From Torymus aiolomorphi (taxonomy: Eukaryota > Arthropoda > Insecta > Hymenoptera > Torymidae), in assembly GCA_036365515.1 (NCBI GenBank), contig CM070876.1:136979894-137043893 (forward strand): a stretch of DNA of 64,000 bases. Direction: 5' to 3'. This document shows positions 1-11,256 of the stretch, in pieces. The translations under genes and the position numbers were made by a program. Below the pieces are notes generated by a model, which worked only from the letters and a program-made list of their open reading frames with translations, searched no databases and was not told where the DNA came from. Position 1 is the stretch's first letter. Every line of letters starts with the position of its first letter.

Positions 1-997
1 AATGTTGCTTCGACATATTCGCCATATTCGCTAATGTTCCCTTAACGTTAATATACAGGTAACGTTAGTATTTAAGTAATTTATTTCACATAGATATGGT
101 GTAAAATTTTAAGTCCCCACTCTCCCATTGTAAACGGGATATCAAAAACAAGGCAAGCCTTGTAATTCGGACTCTTCGAAAAGAGTCATTTTAACGGTTA
201 AATTATACGGCTTATATACTCTCGGCCATCCAGTGTGACCGCAGAAAGCGATACCGGCGCGCCACATGGCGAATAAATAGCCGAAGCTTGCTTATCGAGA
301 GCCATCCATCACAAGTTCCCCTTTATCACCGCTATGCGACGCGCTGACAGCGCTTTCACAGATACTGAATGACCGAAAGTATATAAGCCGTGTAATTCAA
401 CCGTTCAAATGACTCTTTACAAAGAGTCCGAATTACAATTCAAATGACTCTTTACAAAGAGTCCGAATTACAGGCTTGTCTTGTTTTTGATATCCCGTTT
501 ACAATGGGGGAATGGGGACCAAAATTTTACGCCTTATCTATGTGAAATAAATTATTTAAATACTATCTAACGTAACCTGTATAGTAACGTTAAGGGAATA
601 TTAGCGAATATGGCGAATATCTCGAAGCAACATTGAAGCAATATTGCTCCAATATTGTTTGTTATAGGGGAATATATTGAATGCTCCTCTCGTGTCGATG
701 AATCATGTACGAATATTGCTGCAATACTGCTTAATCCAGGAAATATCGATGAAACTTAATTATATATTCGTCTAGTATTAATTAATCTTGTACGAATATT
801 GCTGCAATATTACAATAATAGATAGCCTACCTGATCATTTTAGAAAAGGAATGGAAAAACGGTCATCAAGGTTTGCAGGAATATTCCCTATGGGTTTCTT
901 CCATGTTTATTAACGTTGAGGGAATATTAGCGAAAATTGCGAAAATGGGAAATGAATATTGAGGGAATATTCCTCAAATATTCAGTGCTGTAGGGGT
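1..997. mobile_element. Foldback (palindromic) element, copy 1, cut by window edge
   Basis: Two arms read as inverted copies of each other around a centre near 250-360. The left arm carries GATATCAAAAACAAGGCAAG and the right arm carries its reverse complement near 475-500. The right end is a GTGCTGTAGGGG-type terminus near 986-997. The same arms, centre and terminus recur at 36427-37788, so this is a dispersed non-coding element. It has no open frame of note and is rich in AATATTG motifs. Whether 671-997 belongs to this copy or to an adjacent partial copy is uncertain. Confidence 0.7.
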
Positions 998-1796
998 TTA
1001 TGTACATGTAATATGAATCATATTATAGGTTAAAATAAATAAATTTATATAAAAAAAGGGGAAATAGTCAAAATGAAAAAGTGGAATAAGGAAGTTATAA
1101 TAAAATAAATGTAAAAATAAGTTCATTATGTGACTGTATGCAGATCAAGGGCAAATTTGTTATCTTCTGAAAATAAATAAGCGATGGGTAACTAGAATTA
1201 TGTAAATATCTATTAAAAATTGCTAGATTCAATTTAAATCACTCAACGTTTAATTAGTAAATAAGCTATGGCCATCTCCTAAGGTCTAGTTGCATCGTAA
1301 TAGCAAAAAATGGCTTTTTTTCATAAAAAACCATCAGTTTTCAATTAAAAAAAAAAATAAGGTTCTTAATCCTTAAGAAGGAGGCAGGGGCATTTTGAAC
1401 ATAAAATAACCTACTTTCAGGAATTTTTGGGCAGTCGAAAGCATGATTGGACTTGTTTTTTTTCTCAATTTAAGGTTTTAAAAGAAATATTATGATACTC
1501 GCATGAAATATAAAATATTAATGATTGTTCCTTCTTTTTAGTGAGAAAATTTCCTAACTTTTCGAAAAAAAAATTTGTTAATTTCTATAAAACCTTCAAA
1601 GAGTAATTATAAATTGAAATTGCAAGAAAAATGCAAAAAATCATGAAAATTCAATTTTTAACCTCTGATATGTCCAAAACTATCGGTCCAAAAAATCTGA
1701 AAAAATTCAGAGATATCAAAAATAAGTTGTAGAACACTTTCTGAGAGTTTTAAGAAGATTCATTTTTTGACCTCTCGATTTGACAGAGAGTCGAGT
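998..1796. other. AT-rich intergenic DNA, no gene seen
   Basis: No meaningful open frame or splice-framed exon is visible. The stretch near 1670-1790 (phrases about AGATATCAAAAATAAGT) resembles dispersed sequence also seen near 14160-14290 and 46960-47060, so part of it is old repeat. Confidence 0.5.
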
Positions 1797-1798
1797 CG

Positions 1799-1802
<4 letters not shown>

Positions 1803-1868
<66 letters not shown>
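1803..1868. repeat. (TA)n microsatellite
   Basis: About 33 uninterrupted TA units. Confidence 0.95.
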
Positions 1869-1870
<2 letters not shown>

Positions 1871-1872
<2 letters not shown>

Positions 1873-2890
1873 GCATATCATTCTATGAAAAAGTGTTACT
1901 CCTCTTATGAAAAAGTATCGCTCCTCAGCTCCTCATATGGAAAAATGTCACTTCTATGACACATTTAGCGGAAAAGTATCACTCCTATGACATATTTTGT
2001 AAAAACGTGTCACACCTATGACGCATCCTATGAAACAGTGTCACTCCTATGACACATTTTGGGAAAGTAAGGTAGAGTTGGATTATCGGCTGTTGACAAG
2101 GTAGACTCTTCTGCTGGTAGGGTTATTGACTGTTGGGTTACCCTGCCGACCGCGCTCTATCGGTTGGGTTAATAGCCTACACAGTATTCCGCTCTGTTGG
2201 TAAGTTTATGAACAGAGCGGAATACTGTGTAGGCTATTAACCCAACCGATAGAGCGCGGTCGGCAGGGTGGCCCAACAGTCAATAACCCTACCGGCAGAA
2301 CAGTCTACCTTGTCAACAGCCGATAACCCAAGTCTACCTTACTTTCCCAAAATGTGTCATAGGAGTGACACTGTTTCATAGGATGCGTCATAGGTGTGCC
2401 ACATTTTTACAAAATGTGTCATAGGAGTGACACTTTTCCATATGAGGAGTAACACTTTTTCATAGGAGGAGTAAAACTTTTTCATATAATGTGTCATAGG
2501 AGTGACACTTTTTCGTAGAATGCGTAATAGGAGTGACACTTTTTCATTAGAGGAATAGCGCTTTTCGCAAAATGTGTCATAGGAATGACACTTTTTCATA
2601 GGAGTAGTGACACCTTTTCATAGGAGGAGTAACATTTTTTCATAGGAGTAACACTTTTTCATAGAATGTGTCACAGGAGTGACATCTGTTCATAGGGGTA
2701 ATGACGATTTTCATAGGAGGAGAAACACTTTCTCATAGGAGTGACACTTCTTCGTAGAATGTGTCATAAGAGTGACACTTTTTAATAGGAGGAGTGACAC
2801 TTTTTCGTAGAATACGTCATAGGAGTGACACTTTTTCGTAGGATGTGTCATAAGAGTGACACCTTTTCTCCAAATGTGGAAGGTTTGGCA
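1871..2890. repeat. Large palindrome with minisatellite arms
   Basis: The core at 2066-2345 is a near-perfect inverted repeat: CGGAATACTGTGTAGGCTAT on the right side matches the complement on the left, with a loop of about 15 bases near 2200. The arms continue outward into a variable minisatellite of about 36 bp. On the left it reads GTGTCACTCCTATGACACAT and on the right it reads the complement, with about 15 units to 2870. The open frame on the minus strand at 2357-2599 is only this repeat and is not a gene. Core words such as GCTCTGTTGGTAAGGTAG recur at 13890-14130. Confidence 0.85.
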
Positions 2891-3012
2891 CTAAAGTTTT
2901 GCATTATAAGTATTGATTCCGAAAGCGAGTTTGTTAGAAGGTGCTGATTGCCTGTTGATTCGAATAGATTACCAACCCCATATCAAACTAATAGCAATAG
3001 TAATATATATAT

Positions 3013-4054
3013 GGGTCGTTCCTGTACTTTTTTTAAAAAGTGTGCGCGGGGGGGTCGTCGATTTTGTTGACGATTTTTTTTATGAAAGTACATATAAAAA
3101 AAATAGCTTGTGCAAAATTTCAGCCCCTTATCTCATTCCTAATTCCTGCTGGAATTTTTTTAAACCCTGATTTTGACCTGTTTTTAGCCAGTTTTCAAAA
3201 AATTCTAAAAGGCTGAAATTTTAACAAAATGAGGTCGGTGAGGTCTCATTTTTTTTGTCTTTCTTCAGATTTTAAGAAAAAAAATACACTGATATGAAAT
3301 GATGATTTAGGTTTTATTGGCGATCTGTGATATGGCCATTGCATTTCATCATTTTTAGATCATCTTTAAACCTCTATATCTCGTAACTGGTTCCACATTT
3401 TTGAGCTCACTAGGTCTCATTTTTTTTGTCTCAACGAGACCTTTAATTTCTTTTTCTGAGGACCAAAATTGATTGAATAGACTTCAAGATACAGCCTTTT
3501 GAAGTTGACGTTTTTATCAAAAATCGCGAAAATCAACCGTGTTCATGGTCACAGTGTCAACCGAATTTTAATTAAAAATCATTAACAAAAGTATTTTTCA
3601 TTAGAATATGATGTTATCTAACTATACTCTTTTCCTATCATAAGAAAAAGTCAAAAAATAATTTTTTGTCGAGCATTATAATATCTAATTTTTCGATACC
3701 TAAAATAATCAAAAATGGCTCTCTACTGACATGAATTCTACCATCTTATAATTATTTTTGACACGTATACGTAACATAGATACAAAGGTGGTTCCTAGAC
3801 CTTTAAAATCCGTAGTCGCTGATTTTTCTAGGACCACTAGAGCCAAAGTTATAGCCGTTTTTATAAAAAAATATTTTTCAAGTGGTAAAATTAGAGCTTG
3901 TGAAATATAGGAAAAGTTTTATTTACAAGATCAACCATAAGTTTGGCATAATTGTCCTAAAAAAAGTGCTGAGGCTGCATATTTTGAAGATCTTAGGCCG
4001 TGTCTACACTATGCGAGAAGCACGTGCGATGAGCCCAAGCGATGCGAGCAAGCA
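3013..4054 (+). repeat. Left terminal inverted repeat of the 7.7-kb transposon
   Basis: Nearly identical in reverse complement to 9665-10707, for example GTTGACACTGTGACCATGAA on the right against its complement near 3541. It contains no credible gene. The short open frames here are mirrored in the other copy. Confidence 0.9.
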
Positions 4055-4628
4055 ATGCGTGTTGGACAAAATATTTAAAATACTTAAAATGATAAATAAT
4101 ATCATTTCACTACGATATTATTGACGATATTATTTATCGCTAAATATAGATCTACTAACTGATCTACTACAATTGTTCGGGATTGAAGTATCCAAAGTGC
4201 CCGCTAGATGGCAAGCGTCCGATGCGCTCCCACTATGAAAAACATCACCCAGCGGGCTTAAATAGAGTCCTGCGGCGCCTAGTCGCTACGTGCTTTATGC
4301 ACATTCCTTTTACCTTACCACTTTTCATTTTACCTATACAATGCCATATTGCCTGTTTACTCGTACGCATATGCGTTCATACCTTTTTCTGCAATCAACT
4401 TTCACTTTCGAGTAGAGTTGGTTGCATAGACTCTTGAAGTCTAATTTTCCCGTTTATTTCTTCTCGCTGACAAACCCTAATAATATAAACTCACATTTAC
4501 GTTCAATCGTATACAACGATATTATTTATCATTTTAAGTATTTCAAGTACTTTGTGCAAAACGTATGGCTTGTCGCATGCGCGCACCGGTTGCGCTTCTC
4601 GCATACCTAGTATAGATATGGTCTTAGA
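3990..4628. repeat. Probable nested MITE at the inner edge of the left terminal repeat
   Basis: About 110 bases at 3990-4110 (ACTATGCGAGAAGC ... AAATGATAAATAATATC) recur inverted at 4515-4628. The outer part also occurs at 9665-9730 in the right terminal repeat, so the MITE end overlaps the transposon repeat and its exact limits are unclear. The open frames inside are not recognisable proteins. Confidence 0.45.
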
Positions 4629-7600
4629 TGCAGGTTTTCTATAGTTTTACGTGCGTTATACGTATAAGCTCAGGTTAAATGAAACATACATAGATAGTTT
4701 CATTTAACATGTGTTGACGTAAGTTAATAGATGACAGACATCCATTTTTCTGTGCGAGACACCCGTGAACCCGTCATCCGTTACACGACACACGGCACGG
4801 AATGTCCTTAAACAATGAGTACAAGTTACAATAAAAAATGAAATGAATATTTCTAAGTAGAATTGTGAAGGTAGTTGAGCAGAACTATTACCAAGTATAT
4901 CAGTATTGGTTCGGTTGAGTTTTATAAATTGTACAATTGTGTTTTGTAAGTGTTATCTTCTCAGGAATTGAAAGAAAATGATGTGCTATATTGGTGAATT
5001 GCATGAGGATGATAAATGTCATTTAGAGCATTACACAAGAAATAAATCTCTTAATCTAATTAGTAATCTTAGTAATGAATTAAAGCTGTATTTATCATTT
5101 AGGATTAAAAATTTTGATATTAATGTAGAAAATAAATTTATTTGCGACCATCATCTTCATAAATATGATACTCGATATACAAGTAGACAAAGGAAGTGTT
5201 GCAATTGTTTTAATAATCATTCAAAATCCATTGAGAATAATTTAGTAATGATTAGTGCTGATAAATGTGATAAATTTCGTAACATTTGTAATATAAATTT
5301 AGATTCAGGTAATAAGTACTGTAAAAACTGTGAGTTCAAAATTACATCAATAATAACAAAAAATGCAGAAAAAGATGAAAACACTGGGAATGATGGTTTA
5401 AACGTAAATAATAATGAGCAGCTTTCTTCAAGTAGTCAAGTTTCTTCAAGTAGCCAAGTGTGTACATCAGAAAGTTCAGAAGATATATTATTGAGCCAAG
5501 GATTTCAACGTTTAAATAAAATGCTCGATGGATTTGATGAACCTCCTCTTAAACGAGAGAAACTTAGTGATTATCGCTTGGAAAATAAAACATCCAGTGT
5601 TTTAGAATCAATGAATACGAAATTTTGTACAACAGTTAATAAAACATTGAATCTTAATTTGCCAACTCAATGCAATCTTAAACAGCTACAAGAGGATAGT
5701 ATGTCATTTCACGGAATGATTGGAAACATAATTAAGTGTTATAATGAAGAAACTAATTTTGGTAAAAAAATATCGTTATTGACATTACTTCCAAATCATT
5801 GGAAATTTGAACAAGCAAAACATTATTTCCAATGTTCACGTTATATGTTTAATAAAGCAAAAGAACTTAAAATTACTGTAGGTAAGTTAAAAAATGGGTT
5901 GTAATAAACTTTTAATATCTTGATTATAGACATAGTGTAAACATATAGAATCGATAATCCTTTATACATTAGGTTACATATATTATATTACACTTGAGAA
6001 TTATTAATAGAAAATTTTAGTTTAATTTATTAAAATCTATGTAATTTTTGTTCAAGCAACTATAATGATAAAGGGTACCCCTATAAAATATTTAATTTAA
6101 AAACCTCATAATTATTTATTTATATTACTCATGTATTATTACTTAAGTATTATTATTTATGTATTACTTACGTATTGCTTACGTATTGCTTAAGTATTGT
6201 TTACGGATTAAGTAAAATAATACATGAATTGTAATTTAAACATTTAAATGAAATCCGATTTAATTAGAAAGAATCTATATTTGAGAAATCTCAATGTTCT
6301 CTCTGTTTACAAGCTGTAATCTCATATTTTTTTTTATTTTTTAACATTGAGGAACGGGAGAAAAAAATAATTTCCAAGAAATGCGATTTTTAGGCCTTAC
6401 TGATATAAGGAGGGGAGATAGGTCCCCGGAAAAATCGTAGAAAATTCTTTTTTAAGTATACTTCTATGAAATCACTGTCATTTTTAGCTTTCATTAATAG
6501 TGGTATTTTGCCTATCTTAACATGGGGTACCCTTCGTTATTCATTATTAGATAAAAAATAATAAAGTAATTATTGGATTTTAAAAGAACTATTAAAATTA
6601 ACAAAAAAAAAATATAAAAAATAAATTAATTCTAAACTATTTCTTTTCTTCCAATATAACAAGTCATAGTAATTAAAATAGAATAAACATTGAGCTAAAT
6701 TTTATCGTCTTGATAATCGTTAAATTAAAAAAAATAATATTGTTATTATGATTTTATTTTTTGATTAAGTATACACTATTTGAAATTAATTTCAAAATAT
6801 ATTTTTCCAGGTGTCTTAGGAACTATTAAGCGTAAAGTGTAAAGCATTCATTCTAATGAAGTTAGAGAATCTGTAACTCAGTATTATAGAGATGAAAACA
6901 ATAGTAGAATATGTAGCGGCATTAAAGATTGCATCAGTGTTAAAAATCCTATTACTAATATCACAGAGAAGTTCCAAAAAAGACTGTTGATGTATGATTT
7001 GAAGGATCTATACAACAATTGGGTGGAAGAAGAATATGAACAGTATTTTAAAGATCAGCGCAAACCAGGTTTCAGTATATTTGCTTCTTTAAGGCCAAAA
7101 GAATGTATTAGTGCTGGAGCACCTGGTACACATACAATTTGTGTATGTCCTATACACCAAAATGTCAAATTAAAATTGTCTGCCATCAACAAAAATTTAG
7201 CCTACCGAGTAATTTTAAATGATTGTGTTTGTTCAACAGATTGGAGCGATTGTATGCTACATCTTTGTGAAAACTGTCCTGGTAAAGCAGAAATTCTGAA
7301 AATATTGGAATCAAGCTCATGCGAAGATGTTTCAGAGACTGAATATCATAATTGGGTAAATAATGCTGAATCACAATCTAATAATAGAGTCAGTCTTATT
7401 ATGGTAAAAGAACCTACAAGAAATTTTATTATAAATTTAGCCAATGACTTATGGGAGTTAACAAAGCATCATTATGTGACTGAAATGCAAAAATGTTATT
7501 TAAAACATTGCAAAACAATTATTACTCCAGATACATGTATTATACTTCAAGATTTTGCTGAAAATTTCTTATTTGATTGTCAAGACTCGATCCAAGCATT

Positions 7601-8516
7601 TTATTTTAATAATACACAAGCAACTGTACACCCGTCTGTAGTGTATTATAAAGAAGACAATAACGATAAATTACAAACCTTATCTGTATGTGTTATTAGT
7701 GATTGTTTAAAACATGATGCTTGTGCAGTTAACACTTTTCAAGGGCAACTCATTGCACTTTTAAAACGAGATTTTCCGTTTATTGAGAATGTACATTATA
7801 TGTCAGATGGAGCACCTATCCAATACAAAAACAAGTAAGAGTACTTTTATTGTAGTATATTAATACGTATTATATGAACAAAATAGACATTTAGATTTTT
7901 GTTCATTAAATGACCTGAAAAAATTTAATTTTAATTATTAAGAATATGTCAAATTAATATTCTGAAAGTATATTTAATTTGTGTGAAAAACTATTTTGAG
8001 ACCCAGAACATCAAAATCCATAAAGATCCTGGACCTGCAGGTTACACCCGAGTTAAAATTTTACATTATGTAGAAAACAGCTTTAAAGATAAAATTACTA
8101 AAACAGTTCTTTATTATTTCTGTATATCAAATTTAAAAAAAGCAACAACTTCTACGATGCAAGTTCAAATAATTTGTATTATTATGTACACAATATTAAA
8201 CAGATTTATTTTATTTTTTATAATTTTTACCTTCAAGATAGTATTTATTTACTGTAGGAACAATTTCATTAATATCTGCCATCATGAGGAGGATTTTGGC
8301 TTAAAAGTTAAGTCGCACAACTTTTTTTCTACTAGCCATGGGAAAAGTCCGTGTGATGGATGTGGAGCAGTGGTTAAACGAACAGTACGCAGGGCATCCT
8401 TACAAAGAACATCAGAAAAACCAATTTTAAATCCAAAAGACATGTATGATTACGTTAGTGAAAATATTGATGGAATAAGGTAAAAATAATATAATTTAGA
8501 TTTTTTGACTATATTA

Positions 8517-9294
8517 CGAGGGTTGTTCAAAAAGTAAGTTTCCCTGCTCCGGGAAAAAAGCAAAACACAATTTTTAGGTTAAAGTAACATATGTATTTAT
8601 TGTTTGACTTATAAACTATTTTTCTACATAGTCCCCTTGGACTTGAATACATTTTTTATATCTGTTCTCAAGCTTTGACAAACCTTGTTTATAAAAATCC
8701 GTGCCCTGTTTTTTAAAGAATAATTTAACGATGTCTTTCACTTCATCATTTGAATTGAAGTGATGGCCACCCAAACTTTCCTTTAATTTAGGAAAAAGAA
8801 AAAAGTCACTTGGTGCGAGATCTGGAGAGTAGGGTGGGTGATCAAACATTTCCCATTTGAATTTTTCCAGTAAGGTTTGTGTTTTTTTTGCTGAATGAGG
8901 CCGTGCATTGTCGTGAAAAAGCAACACTTTTCTCGATAATTTTCCAGGACGCTTTCGTTTAACGGCACTTTTAAGTTTATTTAGCACTTCACAGTAACGA
9001 TCTGCATTTATCGTGGTACCGGATATGCACTAATTCAGTGTGAATTTCGTTGCCATTAAGCCCTTTTGCAGTTAAAAAGCGAATAACTGCACGCAACTCA
9101 CGGGTGGGCACGTTTTTCACAGGTAGCTCCATGGTTTCCGAGCCGGTACTGATGAAAAAAATTTTTTCGGCAGCTAAGACCGGTTCCGCTCTCATCGGTA
9201 TATCCTAAACTAAAACTATGTTCGGTCCCAGCTCGCTAGATGGCGCTGGGGCAAAACGGCAGACTAGGGAAACTTACTTTTTGAACACCCCTCG
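8517..9294 (-). mobile_element. Internally deleted mariner (DD34D) element in intron 3
   Basis: A 778-bp element bounded by about 31-bp inverted repeats (CGAGGGTTGTTCAAAAAGTA at left, one mismatch to the complement at right) and by TA on both sides (8515-8516, 9295-9296), the standard mariner target duplication. It lies wholly between the donor at 8480 and the acceptor at 9361 of the host transposon's gene, so it could be spliced out. Confidence 0.92.
8616..9195 (-). pseudogene. Mariner transposase remnant
   Basis: Two minus-strand pieces. 9195-8989 holds the N-terminal helix-turn-helix (ELRAVIRFLTAKGLNGNEIH). 8987-8616 holds the C-terminal catalytic part with LLFHDNARPHSA and SPDLAPSDFFLF, where the two Asp are separated by 34 residues as in mariner. 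The join near 9017-9022 removes the middle of the protein, including the first catalytic Asp, and shifts frame. The total of about 190 residues compares with about 345 in full-length mariner transposases. It is catalytically dead but still has both ends, so it could be mobilised in trans if an active relative exists. Confidence 0.88.
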
Positions 9295-9664
9295 TATTTG
9301 ATTATGTATTTGAATAATAAATCATTATGTGTTATAAAAATATAGAATATTTGGTTTTTAGATCTATTTGGGTGAGTCAAAAAACAATTGAGAAAAGGCG
9401 TAAAGTACTAGAATGCCGTTTTAAATTGACCCGAACTATACAGAATACAAGAAAATATCACTGCTTTATACCCATTGATGATTCAACATTAAAAGCAAAA
9501 CTTACTTCGTTTGATAATGATTATAAAATAGTTAAAATAAAATAAATATTACAAAAAAAATTTTACTTAAATTCTTATTTTCAACTTTAATTATCTATAA
9601 AGTCTGCATAGGTAATTTAATCAACCTAGTCATTACTATCGCTTGCTCCCGTCGCATGCGCGCA

Positions 9665-10707
9665 TGGCTTGCTCGCATCGCTTGGGCTCATCGCACGTGC
9701 TTCTCGCATAGTGTAAACACGGCCTAAGATCTTCAAAATATGCAGCCTCAGCACTTTTTTTAGGACAATTATGCCAAACTTATGGTTGATCTTGTAAATA
9801 AAACTTTTCCTATATTTCACAAGCTCTAATTTTACCACTTGAAAAATATTTTTTTATAAAAACGGCTATAACTTTGGCTCTAGTGGTCCTAGAAAAATCA
9901 GCGACTACGGATTTTAAAGGTCTAGGAACCACCTTTGTATCTATGTTACGTATACGTGTCAAAAATAATTATAAGATGGTAGAATTCATGTCAGTAGAGA
10001 GCCATTTTTGATTATTTTAGGTATCGAAAAATTAGATATTATAATGCTCGACAAAAAATTATTTTTTGACTTTTTCTTATGATAGGAAAAGAGTATAGTT
10101 AGATAACATCATATTCTAATGAAAAATACTTTTGTTAATGATTTTTAATTAAAATTCGGTTGACACTGTGACCATGAACACGGTTGATTTTCGCGATTTT
10201 TGATAAAAACGTCAACTTCAAAAGGCTGTATCTTGAAGTCTATTCAATCAATTTTGGTCCTCAGAAAAAGAAATTAAAGGTCTCGTTGAGACAAAAAAAA
10301 TGAGACCTAGTGAGCTCAAAAATATGGAACCAGTTACGAGATATAGAGGTTTAAAGATGATCTAAAAATGATGAAATGCAATGGCCATATCACAGATCGC
10401 CAATAAAACCTAAATCATCATTTCATATCAGTGTATTTTTTTTCTTAAAATCTGAAGAAAGACAAAAAAAATGAGACCTCACCGACCTCATTTTGTTAAA
10501 ATTTCAGCCTTTTAGAATTTTTTGAAAACTGGCTAAAAACAGGTCAAAATCAGGGTTTAAAAAAATTCCAGCAGGAATTAGGAATGAGATAAGGGGCTGA
10601 AATTTTGCACAAGCTATTTTTTTTATATGTACTTTCATAAAAAAAATCGTCAACAAAATCGACGACCCCCCCGCGCACACTTTTTAAAAAAAGTACAGGA
10701 ACGACCC
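9665..10707 (-). repeat. Right terminal inverted repeat of the 7.7-kb transposon
   Basis: Complement of 3013-4054 with only scattered substitutions. It ends in GTACAGGAACGACCC at 10707, followed by ATATATATAT. Confidence 0.9.
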
Positions 10708-10724
10708 ATATATATATGTTGTAA

Positions 10725-11147
10725 GGGGGGGTCCAAAGTTTAGACGACTCACTTGAAAATTGAAGTCAACTATAGACGTGCTCGGTTTCGATATAAGCTG
10801 CTACAGATTGTGCAAAATTTCGAAATTCTAAATTACGAAAATCATATTTTCGAATGTAACAATTCACCTACTGTCTAAAACATCGAATTTCATTAATAGA
10901 ATTATAATACGGATACAATAAACATATTTCGAAATAAATCATTAGAAACAAGTTATATTTGCTTTGAAATCGTCTTGATGAAATTCGATGTTTTGGACAG
11001 TAGGTGAATTGTTAGATTCCAAAATATGATTTTCGTAATTTAGAATTTCGAAATTTTGCACAATCTGTAGTAGCTTATATTGAAACCGAGGACGTCTATA
11101 GTTGACTTCAATTTTCAAGTGAGTCGTCTAAACTTTGGACCCCCCCC
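10725..11147. mobile_element. MITE-like inverted-repeat element, about 420 bp
   Basis: Arms of about 165 bases start GGGGTCCAAAGTTTAGACGA and end in the complement. The middle is AT-rich and non-coding. It sits 17 bases from the end of the 7.7-kb transposon. I could not settle a target duplication. Confidence 0.75.
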
Positions 11148-11194
11148 ATAAACATCTCAGATTTTGTAATATGTGTGCCGCAAATGTATTTGAC

Positions 11195-11202
11195 TATAAA
11201 TA
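11195..11202 (+). promoter_or_regulatory. Candidate TATA box
   Basis: TATAAATA lies 55 bases before the start codon of the following intact gene and just outside the MITE. It is suggestive only. Confidence 0.35.
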
Positions 11203-11256
11203 ACAGCTGAAGCTTTAATATATGTTTAGTTCGAGCTGAACTCTGAAAGCATAAAC

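Larger units (their letters stand above)
4978..9545 (+). pseudogene. Four-exon transposase-like gene of the 7.7-kb transposon, one in-frame stop
   Basis: The exons I infer are 4978-5881, 6811-7834, 8258-8479 and 9362-9545. Each join uses GT..AG and keeps one reading frame across split codons. Exon 1 encodes a Cys/His-rich segment (CDHHLHKY, then CCNC, then CKNC) that looks zinc-binding. Exon 2 carries YMSDGAPIQYKNK and exon 3 carries STSHGKSPCDG. I recall this motif pair from uncharacterised arthropod and cnidarian transposase-like proteins, and the Asp/Cys/Asp residues are likely near a DDE-type catalytic core. The frame is broken by TAA at 6840-6842, ten codons into exon 2, so this copy should not make full-length protein. 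Intron 1 is 929 bases and AT-rich. Intron 3 contains a mariner insertion. AATAAA follows the stop. The exon structure is an inference, and a cDNA could shift boundaries. Confidence 0.7.
3013..10707 (+). mobile_element. 7.7-kb DNA transposon with about 1-kb inverted terminal repeats
   Basis: The element begins GGGTCGTTCCTGTAC at 3013 and ends with its exact complement at 10707. It is flanked on both sides by alternating AT runs (ATATATATAT), which are a plausible target duplication. The inverted repeats run about 1,040 bp (3013-4054 and about 9665-10707) with very few differences, so insertion or homogenisation is recent. The interior holds a split transposase-like gene on the plus strand and a nested mariner. 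I cannot assign it to a named superfamily with certainty from memory. Confidence 0.85.

Noticed and set aside
2357..2599. 80-codon minus-strand frame
   Set aside because: It translates the minisatellite arm of the palindrome.
4183..4610. Two plus-strand open frames of 62-84 codons
   Set aside because: They lie in a MITE-like inverted repeat and have no recognisable domain or splice logic.
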